A DNA stretch of 64,000 nucleotides, taken from Agrobacterium tumefaciens str. B6. GTDB taxonomy: Bacteria; Pseudomonadota; Alphaproteobacteria; Rhizobiales; Rhizobiaceae. The position numbers and the translations under genes are program-made. Numbering within the stretch: position 1 is the stretch's first letter; each line of letters begins with the position of its first letter. Shown here piece by piece: positions 9,663 to 18,000 of the stretch. Under the pieces are notes generated by a model. The model was not told the origin of the DNA, made no database searches, and was given only the letters and a program-made list of their open reading frames with translations. The stretch spans positions 1-64,000 of the forward strand of contig NZ_LMVK01000016.1 of the NCBI RefSeq assembly GCF_001541315.1, written 5' to 3'.

Positions 9663-10376
9663 TTAATGCGGGAGAAGGATGCGAGTGAGCAGCAGACCTT
9701 CGAAGCGGCAGAAACGGAAGGGAACCTCCGTTCCGCGGCGCCAGTCTTCGCCGAGGTCGGCCGTCAGGCGCAATGATGCGGAGCCGTTTGCGTCGAATCT
9801 GTATAATTCGGCCGCCTCGAAAAAGAAAAGCCGTTTCACTGTCGGATAAAGCGCCTTGAACAGGCTTTCCTTGGCCGAAAAAACCAACCCGGTCATGAAG
9901 GGATCGATATCGTTGCCGAGGTTGTGGCGCTCATTCGCGGTCAAGGCCTGCGGGGCGATATCGCGGGCCTCCTCTTCGGTCAGCAGCCTTTCGATATCGA
10001 TGCCGATGCCGCGAAATCGCTGGGAGGAGCCGGCGAGCGCAATCGCCCGCCCATGGCTGTGGGAAATCGCGCCGATGACGCCCTCGGGCCAGATCGGGGC
10101 GCGATCCTCACCCATACCGGGAAAAACGGCGTAGCCGGTGAGGCGGCGCGTGGCTTCCGCCGCGCATCTGCGGCCGGCGATGAATTCCGCCTTGCGTCTC
10201 TGCACGGCATTTAAAAGCTGCTGCGGCAAGGGAGGGACCTCGCCGCCGCCGCCTTCTTCGGCGCTGTAACGAAGGGTGAGGCAATGGCAATCGCCGCTGT
10301 CGTCCGGCCAAGGCCAGATGGCCTCCGGTGGATCGCCGGAGACGGCTTCGCGATGAAACGCCGTTGCGACGGCCAT
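9663..10376 (-). CDS. 4'-phosphopantetheinyl transferase, EntD type
   Basis: Enzyme of 237 residues that transfers phosphopantetheine from CoA to carrier proteins; here it would activate the siderophore carrier domains. The family motifs GIGIDIE and FSAKESLFKALYP are both present, the latter giving the usual metal-binding glutamate and lysine. ATG at 10376 follows an AAGGTG ribosome site at good distance; a TTG codon in frame at 10391 is less likely. It is the last gene of the entCEBA operon, starting 30 bp after entA. Confidence 0.9.
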   Translation of the reverse strand: MAVATAFHREAVSGDPPEAIWPWPDDSGDCHCLTLRYSAEEGGGGEVPPLPQQLLNAVQRRKAEFIAGRRCAAEATRRLTGYAVFPGMGEDRAPIWPEGVIGAISHSHGRAIALAGSSQRFRGIGIDIERLLTEEEARDIAPQALTANERHNLGNDIDPFMTGLVFSAKESLFKALYPTVKRLFFFEAAELYRFDANGSASLRLTADLGEDWRRGTEVPFRFCRFEGLLLTRILLPH

Positions 10377-10406
10377 ATTCTTCACCTTCAATCCAACGGC
10401 TCGAAT

Positions 10407-11162
10407 TTAAGCCGCAAGCGTGGCGCCGCCATCAACCACGATCTGCTGCATCGTCACATGCCCGGCCTGATCGGAGGCGAGAAACAGCACCGTATCGGCG
10501 ATATCATCAGGCCTTGCGATCTTGCCGAGCGGAATGCCGAGCTTGAACTGCTCGGGCAGGCCGGCGACCAGCCGTTCCTTGCCGGCGGGATCGCTCAACA
10601 TGCCGGCAAGCATCGGCGTATCGGTGGAGCCCGGTGAAACGACGTTGCAGCGCACGCCATAGGGTGCAAGCTCAAGGGCGGCGCAATGGCTGAGGCTGAC
10701 CAGCGCCGCCTTGGAGGCGCAATAGGCCATCATGCCGATGCGCGGCACGACGGCGGCATTGGAGCCGATATTGACGATCGCACCGCGCCGCTGCCGTTTG
10801 AAGATGCCGCTCCATTGCCGCAGCATATAAAACGGTCCCGCTGCATTGACGTCCATGCAGGCTTTCCAGTCCGCAGGCGTCAGGCTTTCGCTGTCGCCGA
10901 GCCGCAGGATGCCGGCGGCGTTGACCAGGATATCGAGCCCGCCCCATTCGCTTTCGATTGCCTTGCAGGCCGTCTCCACCGCCGTCGCGTCGGTGATGTC
11001 GAGCGGGATTTGGCGGAAGGGAGCTTCTGCCGTCCCGGCCAGAAGGTCGAGGCCGATGACCTCGGCCCCTTCCTCGATGAAACGTTCGGCGATGCGGCGG
11101 CCGATGCCCTGGGCCGTGCCCGTCACCAGCACACGCCGCCCGGTAAATCTCTGTTGCGTCAT
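10407..11162 (-). CDS. entA: 2,3-dihydro-2,3-dihydroxybenzoate dehydrogenase
   Basis: Short-chain dehydrogenase of 251 residues that oxidises 2,3-dihydro-2,3-dihydroxybenzoate to 2,3-dihydroxybenzoate with NAD. The nucleotide-binding motif TGTAQGIG is at 14-21, NAAG follows in the usual place, and the catalytic YCASK motif is near residue 147. Family alone does not give the substrate; the assignment rests on its place between entB and the phosphopantetheinyl transferase. It begins 13 bp after entB. In Agrobacterium the corresponding siderophore genes have been called agb. Confidence 0.9.
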   Translation of the reverse strand: MTQQRFTGRRVLVTGTAQGIGRRIAERFIEEGAEVIGLDLLAGTAEAPFRQIPLDITDATAVETACKAIESEWGGLDILVNAAGILRLGDSESLTPADWKACMDVNAAGPFYMLRQWSGIFKRQRRGAIVNIGSNAAVVPRIGMMAYCASKAALVSLSHCAALELAPYGVRCNVVSPGSTDTPMLAGMLSDPAGKERLVAGLPEQFKLGIPLGKIARPDDIADTVLFLASDQAGHVTMQQIVVDGGATLAA

Positions 11163-11175
11163 CTTTTTCGTCCGT

Positions 11176-12045
11176 TCAGGCTGCGAGCCGCTTTTCTTCG
11201 ATCAGCGCCCACCAGGCGGAAAGTGTGGGTACACGCGCAAGCTCGTCAAAACCGACGGTGACACCGCGTTCCTTCAGCTCGCCGGCAAGCTTCATCACCT
11301 GCAGCGAATCCAGCCCGTAGAAGATCAGGTTCTCGTCGGGGTCGATATCGCTTTCATCCTCCACCATTTGCAGGACGCGGGCTTTCAGCCATTCGCTGAT
11401 ATCGGTGGCCTCTCCCGCGCCGACAAGGCTTGCGGTGTCGATCACCACGCCGCAGCGTGTCGCCACATATTGCAGCGCCATGCGGTGTTCGGCTTCCGAG
11501 AAATCGGCAACGCCGTCACCGATCATGAAGGGCTGAATATCCTTCATGAAGGCTTCCACCGCCGTCATCATGCAGCCGATATGGGCGTAAACGCCACCGA
11601 CGATGATCTGGTCACGGCCCCAGCCCTTCATGCGCTCAGTAAGGTCGGAGCGCTGGAAGGCGCTGTAACGCCATTTGGTCAGCACCACGTCCTGAGGTGT
11701 CGGGGCGAGCTTGTCCACCACCTTTTGCAGTTCGGGATCGACGACGGTGAGACCCGGTCCCCACATGTCGTTCAGGAGCGCACGGTCGCCTGGCGGCTGG
11801 TCATGCGGCTGGGCGGTGTAGATAACAGGTACGCTGTTCTGAACCGCCCAAGCCTTCACCTTTGCGAGATTGTCGATGAGGGTCGTCATCAGCTTGCCGT
11901 CGGCCTCGTAGAACCGCAGGAAATAACGCTGCATGTCGTGGATGAGGAGCACGGCGCGTTTTGCGTCAGGCTGCCATTTTGTCTTGTTGGCCGGAAAGCT
12001 TGCGGCGACCGGCATCGGATAGTCGGAAATGCTGGGGATCGTCAT
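11176..12045 (-). CDS. entB: Isochorismatase with C-terminal aryl carrier domain
   Basis: Bifunctional protein of 289 residues. The N-terminal part (about 1-205) is an isochorismate lyase (LLIHDMQRYF, LTKWRYSAF, VGGVYAHIGCMMTA), which makes 2,3-dihydro-2,3-dihydroxybenzoate and pyruvate. The C-terminal 75 residues are an aryl carrier domain with phosphopantetheine serine at about 247 in YGLDSLQVM. The length matches EntB, VibB and DhbB. 2,3-dihydroxybenzoate activated by EntE would be carried here. A second, stand-alone aryl carrier lies at 24089-24367. Confidence 0.94.
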   Translation of the reverse strand: MTIPSISDYPMPVAASFPANKTKWQPDAKRAVLLIHDMQRYFLRFYEADGKLMTTLIDNLAKVKAWAVQNSVPVIYTAQPHDQPPGDRALLNDMWGPGLTVVDPELQKVVDKLAPTPQDVVLTKWRYSAFQRSDLTERMKGWGRDQIIVGGVYAHIGCMMTAVEAFMKDIQPFMIGDGVADFSEAEHRMALQYVATRCGVVIDTASLVGAGEATDISEWLKARVLQMVEDESDIDPDENLIFYGLDSLQVMKLAGELKERGVTVGFDELARVPTLSAWWALIEEKRLAA

Positions 12046-12137
12046 GATGACCTCGATGGTTTGCTGCGCCAGGGGGCGCTTAATCTCTGGTTTCGGGGCG
12101 CTTTTTTTTGAGCGTCCCCTTTGTTTTGTGCTGCGTG

Positions 12138-13763
12138 TCAGGCGCTGATGGCGACGGGTGTCACAAGCAGGTCGCGCAGACGTTTCTTGTCGATCTTGCC
12201 AACGGCGGTGAGCGGCATGGCCTCGATGAAACGGACGCGATCCGGCAACTTGTAATCCGCGACGCCAAGACCGGCGAGATGCTGGCGGATGGCCGGCGCC
12301 TTGAGCGCGGGATTGCGGGAAACGACGAAGACGCAGCTCTTTTCGCCGAGCAGTTCGTCCTGCATCGCCACGAGTGCTGCATGGGTGACGTCTGGATGTC
12401 GCAGAATGAGGTTTTCGACCTCCTCCGAAGCGACCTTTTCGCCACCGCGATTGATCTGGTCCTTCACCCGGCCAACGACACGGAGATAACCTTCGGGCGT
12501 GCGCTGCACGACATCGCCGGAATAATAGAACCCATCCCTGTCGAAGACCCGGGCGCTATGTTCGGGCGCGCGGTAATAGCCCCGGAACGTATAGGGGCCA
12601 CGGGTCGCCAGCATGCCGGCTTCGCCCTCGGGCACATCGTTGCCGTCCTCGTCGACGATGTGGATCTCGTCATCCGGGCTGATCGGCCTCCCTTGCGTGG
12701 TGAAAACGATATGGTCGGGATCACCGGCGCGGGTGTAGTTCACCAGCCCTTCCGCCATGCCGAATACCTGCTGCAGGTCGCAGCCCAGCACTTCTGGCAC
12801 CTGGCGGGCCAGGGCTTCGGCAAAGCTTGCGCCGCCGACCTGCAGGAGCTTGAGCGATTTCAGCCGTTCACGATGGGCGGGTGCAGCCTGCAGCCACAGC
12901 GCCACGGCCGGCGGCACCAGCGGCACCATGTCGATCTCGTGTTTTTCGATGAGATTGAAGCAGGCAAGCGGCTCCGGATTGGCGGCCATGACCACGGTGC
13001 CGCCGGCGTGGAAAACGCCGAGCGCGCCGGGCGAGCTCATCGGGTAATTATGCGCCACCGGAATGGCGCAAAGGAAACGGGTCTCAGGCGAGAGTTCGCA
13101 AATCTCCGCGCTGGCCCGGGCGCTGTAATCATAGTCGTTGTGTGTCCGGGGGATCAGTTTCGGGGTTCCGGTGCTGCCGCCGGAAAGCTGGAACAACGCC
13201 ACCTCGTCTGACGCCGAAGGGGCGTAGGCGGGTGGGTTTTCGGCGGGATTGGCAAGCATCCGCTCAAGGCTGCGCTGCGGATCCGCTTCGCCAAGCAGCA
13301 GGGTCACGGCGAGCTTGGGGGAGGCCGTCTTCACTGCGTCCACAAATGCGTCATCGGCGAAAAGCTCGTGGCTGCGGGAGGCAATTACCAGCTTCGGTGC
13401 AATCTGCTCCGCATAGGAGGTCATTTCCAGCCGGCGATGGCTGAAAAGTGCGTTGACGGGGGCGGCGCCGATTTTCATCAGCGCGAAAAAGACGAGATAA
13501 AACTCGGCGATGTTAGGCAATTGCACCAGCGCGGTGTCACCCTTGCCAATGCCCGCGGCGGAGAGATGGCCGGCAAGATTGGAGGATTGCCGGTCGAGAT
13601 CGGCATAGCTGAAGCGGCGGTCGCCGCAGACCAGCGCCGTCGCGTCCGGCCGACGCTCCACCTGCTCAGTAAGGATGCCGCTCAGCGGCCGGTCGATCCA
13701 GTAACCGCGTTCGCGGTATCGGCGAACGAGATCGTCGGGCCAGCGTTCAAATTCGATTGTCAT
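12138..13763 (-). CDS. entE: 2,3-dihydroxybenzoate-AMP ligase
   Basis: Stand-alone adenylation enzyme of 541 residues that activates 2,3-dihydroxybenzoate with ATP and loads it on an aryl carrier. The core motif SGGSTGTPKLIPRTH and the YYSGDVVQRTPEGYLRVVGR hinge region are clear, as is the C-terminal lysine in LTAVGKIDKKRL. Length matches EntE, DhbE and VibE. A 92-bp gap, with no obvious terminator, separates it from entB downstream, and 18 bp separate it from entC upstream. Confidence 0.94.
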   Translation of the reverse strand: MTIEFERWPDDLVRRYRERGYWIDRPLSGILTEQVERRPDATALVCGDRRFSYADLDRQSSNLAGHLSAAGIGKGDTALVQLPNIAEFYLVFFALMKIGAAPVNALFSHRRLEMTSYAEQIAPKLVIASRSHELFADDAFVDAVKTASPKLAVTLLLGEADPQRSLERMLANPAENPPAYAPSASDEVALFQLSGGSTGTPKLIPRTHNDYDYSARASAEICELSPETRFLCAIPVAHNYPMSSPGALGVFHAGGTVVMAANPEPLACFNLIEKHEIDMVPLVPPAVALWLQAAPAHRERLKSLKLLQVGGASFAEALARQVPEVLGCDLQQVFGMAEGLVNYTRAGDPDHIVFTTQGRPISPDDEIHIVDEDGNDVPEGEAGMLATRGPYTFRGYYRAPEHSARVFDRDGFYYSGDVVQRTPEGYLRVVGRVKDQINRGGEKVASEEVENLILRHPDVTHAALVAMQDELLGEKSCVFVVSRNPALKAPAIRQHLAGLGVADYKLPDRVRFIEAMPLTAVGKIDKKRLRDLLVTPVAISA

Positions 13764-13781
13764 GATTCGTTCCTGGGAAAA

Positions 13782-14957
13782 TTAGGCAGAAAGACCGCAG
13801 GCGTTCAGCATGGTCTTGAGTTTGGTCTGCACCTCGGCCCACTCGGATTCGGGCTCCGAGGCCTCCACGATGCCGGCGCCGGCGAAGAGCCGCACGGTTT
13901 CGCGCTGCACGGTGCCGCAACGGATGGTCACAACCCATTCGCCATTGCCTTCAGAATCCGTCCAGCCGACCATGCCGGTGAAGAGGCCGCGCTCGAAAGG
14001 CTCGACAAAGCGGATGAGGCGATGGGCGCGCTCGGTGGGGAAGCCGCAGACGGCCGGTGTGGGGTGCAGCAGGCAAGCAAGCTGCAGCGCATTGGTCTCG
14101 GGATCGGCAAGGCGGCCTTCGATACGCGTTGAAAGATGCCAGAGTGCGGCGGTGTTGATGAGGGAGGGTTTGTCGGGAACATCGAGTTCGGCGCAGACCG
14201 GCGAAAGCAGCGAGCGGATATCCTCGATCACCAGGCTGTGCTCGTAATGGTCCTTTTCGGAAGCCGAGAGCCGATCCGCATTGGCCTTGTCCGCTGCCGG
14301 ATCGACCATGCGTTTTGCCGATCCCGCCAGCGGGTTCGTGATGATTTTCCCGCCCTGCTTGCGGATCAGGAGTTCCGGGCTGACGCCGATCAGGTCGCCG
14401 CCGTCGGGAAGCGGAATGCGGAACTGGTAACCTTCGCGGTTCTGCTTGGCGAGGCTCGCCAGCAATCTTTCGACATTGACCTCGGAGGCGAAAGTCAGTT
14501 CACGCATGACGGAAAGCACCGCCTTGCGGACTTCGGAATGGCGGAAATTGACGATGGCATGTTCGACGGCGTGCTTGAAACCGCTCTCGTCCGGCAGGCT
14601 GTTCTGGCCGACAAGTGCGGGCATGGCCGAATCGGCGACGATCGGCGCGGCATCCCTTGAATTCCATTCATGGTTGTATGGAATATACAGGCATGAAGGT
14701 TCGCTGACATCGAAGGGGATAGCGCCGATGGCGATGGGGTTCTCCTGTCCCTCCCGCTGCGCACGCTCGAAGGCGCCGGCAAGTGCCTGCTGCAGCGGGC
14801 TCGATATGTCTTCGCCGCCCCGGGCGGGAATCGCGATCCTTTCGCGAATGCCCTTGGCGCGCAATTGCCCGCTGCCGGAAGTAAACAGAAATTCTCTATT
14901 AAATTCAGTAATTTCGTCGGATTCGACGTCATTCGTCCTGAGTGCTCCCGTTTTCAT
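13782..14957 (-). CDS. entC: Isochorismate synthase
   Basis: Enzyme of 391 residues that converts chorismate to isochorismate, the first step to 2,3-dihydroxybenzoate. The chorismate-utilising enzyme pattern is visible: NPLAGSAKR, EKDHYEHSLVIEDI, LHPTPAVCGFPTERA, and FTGMVGWTDSEGNGEWVVTIR near the C-terminus. The ATG at 14957 has a strong GGAGG site 7 bases before it. It is the first gene of the minus-strand entCEBA-entD operon and is transcribed away from the NRPS gene at 15039. Confidence 0.94.
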   Translation of the reverse strand: MKTGALRTNDVESDEITEFNREFLFTSGSGQLRAKGIRERIAIPARGGEDISSPLQQALAGAFERAQREGQENPIAIGAIPFDVSEPSCLYIPYNHEWNSRDAAPIVADSAMPALVGQNSLPDESGFKHAVEHAIVNFRHSEVRKAVLSVMRELTFASEVNVERLLASLAKQNREGYQFRIPLPDGGDLIGVSPELLIRKQGGKIITNPLAGSAKRMVDPAADKANADRLSASEKDHYEHSLVIEDIRSLLSPVCAELDVPDKPSLINTAALWHLSTRIEGRLADPETNALQLACLLHPTPAVCGFPTERAHRLIRFVEPFERGLFTGMVGWTDSEGNGEWVVTIRCGTVQRETVRLFAGAGIVEASEPESEWAEVQTKLKTMLNACGLSA

Positions 14958-14979
14958 GGGATGCCTCCTGTGCGAGTGG

Positions 14980-15007
14980 TTGACGATGGCTTATACTTGA
15001 GTATGTT
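14980..15007 (+). promoter_or_regulatory. Candidate promoter for the Cy-Cy-A NRPS gene
   Basis: TTGACG and TATGTT are separated by 16 bp, a plausible -35/-10 pair. Transcription would begin near 15014, which makes an ATG at 15012 unlikely as the start and supports the ATG at 15039. The -10 element lies within the iron-box candidate at 14998-15012. On the other strand, a TTGACA (15023 down to 15018) could serve entC. Confidence 0.45.
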
Positions 15008-15012
15008 AATCA
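14998..15012. promoter_or_regulatory. IRO-box candidate (RirA-type iron operator) between entC and NRPS
   Basis: TGA-GTATGTTAA-TCA fits exactly the TGA-N9-TCA pattern of the rhizobial iron-responsive operator recognised by RirA. It is placed between the divergent entC and NRPS genes and overlaps a candidate -10 element, so a repressor here could silence both sides when iron is plentiful. A second copy of the pattern lies before the TonB receptor gene. Confidence 0.6.
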
Positions 15013-15038
15013 TGTTTTGTCAACCGGTTCAAACTCAC

Positions 15039-18000
15039 ATGCTAAATTTAACCCCGATGCAGGTGGCCTATTGGGTCGGCCGTGAGGCGGATGGAATACT
15101 CGGGAAAGTTACGCCACATCTCTACCTCGAATTCGACGGCCAAGCCGTGGATGCGGAAAAACTGGCCGTTGCCGTTGAAAGGCTCTGCCGGCGTCACCCG
15201 ATGCTGAGCCTCCGGATCGACGCCGAAGGGTGTCAGTCTGTCGATCCCGTCGGTCGGCGGCTCCGCCTCGATGTGGAAGATATGACCGCGCTTGATTCGG
15301 AGGCGCTTGCTCGCCGTCTTGAGACGAAACGCGAGGAGTGGAGCCATCGCCGGGCCGATCTTCGTGTTGCCGCACCGGCGGCGCTTTCGCTCAGCCTGTT
15401 GCCGGAAGGGCGTTGCCGTCTGCATGTGGACACCGATATGCTGGCCGTCGATCCGGCCAGCGTGCGGATCGTGATGGAAGACCTTGCCCGCTTCTACGAG
15501 ACGGCGGCAGGCGTAGACGAAACCCCGACGTTCGAATCAGTGCCCCCGTCGTTTTTCGACTGGGCGGAGCGTCTTGCGTCCGATCCTGACTTGAGGGGCC
15601 GGCGCGAAAGGGACCGTTTATGGTGGCGGCAACGGCTTGCCGATGTTCCGGACGCTCCGCCGCTGCCGTTTCTGCCCGATGACCCCTCGCGCGCCGTTCG
15701 CACGGACCGGCTCGCCACGCTGCTTTCAGCGGCTGAGCGCGGCAGTCTGGAGCGGATGGCGCAGCGCTGCTCCGTGACGCCGTCGACGCTTCTGCTCGGC
15801 GTTTTCGCGGTGGCTCTGTCGCAGGCGGCGGGGGCGGAGAAATTCCGGCTTTCCGTGCCGGGTTTCTGGCGCGCGCCGTTGGTGGAAGGGGTCGATGAGA
15901 TCGTCGGCGAATTTTCCAACGTGCTCGTGCTCGGCGTGGAAATCAGGCCTGAAGAAAGCGTCGAGGCGCTGCTCGGCCGGCTGTTCGATGAAATGAACGG
16001 CCTTCTCGCGCACCAGTCCTATCCGGGCGTCAGCGTCATGCGCGATCTTTCCCGCCAGCGCGGTGCTTGGCAGACCTCGCCGGTAGTCTTTACCGCCGGG
16101 GTCGATCTTCCGGGCGGAGAGCTGTTTTCGGAACGCGTCGGGCGGTTGTTCGGCCCGATGGTCCACACCGTCTCGCAGGGGCCGGGCGTCGCGCTGGATG
16201 CGCAGGTGGCGGCTGTGGATGGCGGCCTGCTGATCAACTGGGATGTTCGGCTTGATGCGCTGCCGGAAAACTGGCTGCGCGCTTTGTTCGAGACCTACGT
16301 CGCTCTTCTCCGCCGGCTCGCGGAAAACCCCGATCTTACTTCTGCAAGCGTGAAGCGATTGGTCGCACGGCAGCCGGAAGCGGCAGCCGAGGCAAAAGGA
16401 AAACCCATGGAACGTCCACTCTCACCGCTGCAACAGGCCTATCTGCTCGGGCGCGGCACCCATCTGCCGCTCAGCGGCGTGGCGATGCAGGAGTTCCGCG
16501 AATATCGCGGCAATATCGACCTGGAGCTGTTGCAGTCGCGCCTTGCCGCAATGGTCGGGAGACATGAAAGCCTGCGTACCCGCATCGATGAGCGGCGTCT
16601 GGCGCAGATGGTCTCCGACGAGCCGAAGATCAATCTCGATAGTGTCGATCTTTCGGCCCTGTCTGTTCCGGAAGCCGAGGCAAGGATCGCGGCGGCGCGA
16701 CGGGATTTTTCCCATGCACATTTCGATCTCACAGCCTCGCCATGGCAAGTCACGATCTTCCATATGCCGGATACCGGGCCGGCGGGGCATAAAGTTGTCG
16801 TTTTCCTGCGTTTCGATGCGCTTATCCTTGATGGGCGGGCCATTGCCAGCCTTGCGGCGGAACTCTTCGCCGGCCTCCTGCCGCCGCAAACCGCCGCTGT
16901 GACCGGAACGCCGAAGGAGGATATCTCGGCGGCCCGCGCCTTGGACGCTGCCTATTGGGCGGACAAGCTGAAAGATGCCGAGGTGCCCTCGCAACTACCC
17001 TGGAAAGCGCCGCTCGAAACCATTGCCACGTCGCGTTACGGCCGCCAGAGCCTGCTCGTCGAAAAGCAGCGCTTTACCGCCTTTTCGCGGATCGGTGCAA
17101 AAGAGCGGCTGTTCAAGAACTCGGCGCTGACGGCAGTGATCCTCGATGTGCTCTCACTCTGGCTCAATGAAGGCGCTCTTGTCGTCGGCATTCCTGTTGC
17201 GCCGCAGGTGGAAGGGGCCTTCGCCAACCGCTCGAGCTTCATCGCCGTCCAATGGGATGCGGCCAAAGGCAGCTTTGCGGAGCGGGCGGCAGGCCTCCAG
17301 ACGGATGTGCTTGATGGCCTGAACCATCTGGCTTTTTCGGGCATCGATCTCAATCGCGTGCTTCTCAATGCCAATCCGGGCGGGCTCGCCTTGCCCGTCG
17401 TGATTACCAACGGTCTGACCTGGCCGACGCTCTCACCCGAATCGGAGATGCGATGGACCGGCGGGCTTACGCAGACGCCGCAGGTGGCGTTGGATTTCCG
17501 CTTTTCGCAGAATCCGCAGGGCGATCTTGTCCTCGATATAGACTATGCGGAGCAGGCGATCGATGCGGCGATGGTGGCGGATATTCTCGCAGCCATCGAG
17601 CGTGCGATTGCCGGGATCGCGGATAGCGGCGCTTTCTCCTTCAATAGACGCGATATTGTCGACCTGTCCCATTACAGGCTGAATGGTGACGAGCGCAGCT
17701 TCGTCTGCCCGCCATTTCTGGAGCGGATCGCCGGCCATCTTTTCGAGGGTGACCCGTCACGCACGGCGCTCGTCAGCGGCAAGCGGCGCATCGGCTATGG
17801 GGAGCTGGGAGAGATGGTGGCCGGGGCGATGGCGGGCCTTAAGGCGCGCAGCATCGGCCGGGGCGATGTCGTGGCTGTTTGCCTGCCGCGCAGCCCGGAA
17901 CATACGGCCATCACGCTCGCCGCAGCATTTATGGGAGCGGTCTGGGTGCCGGTCGATGCCGGCTCGCCGGAAGATCGCCTGCACTACCTGCTGACCAATT

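Noticed and set aside
15003-15014. ATG codons at 15003 and 15012 as NRPS starts
   Set aside because: Both lie within the candidate -10 and operator region and before or at the predicted transcript start; the protein from 15039 begins with the normal Cy-domain N-terminus.
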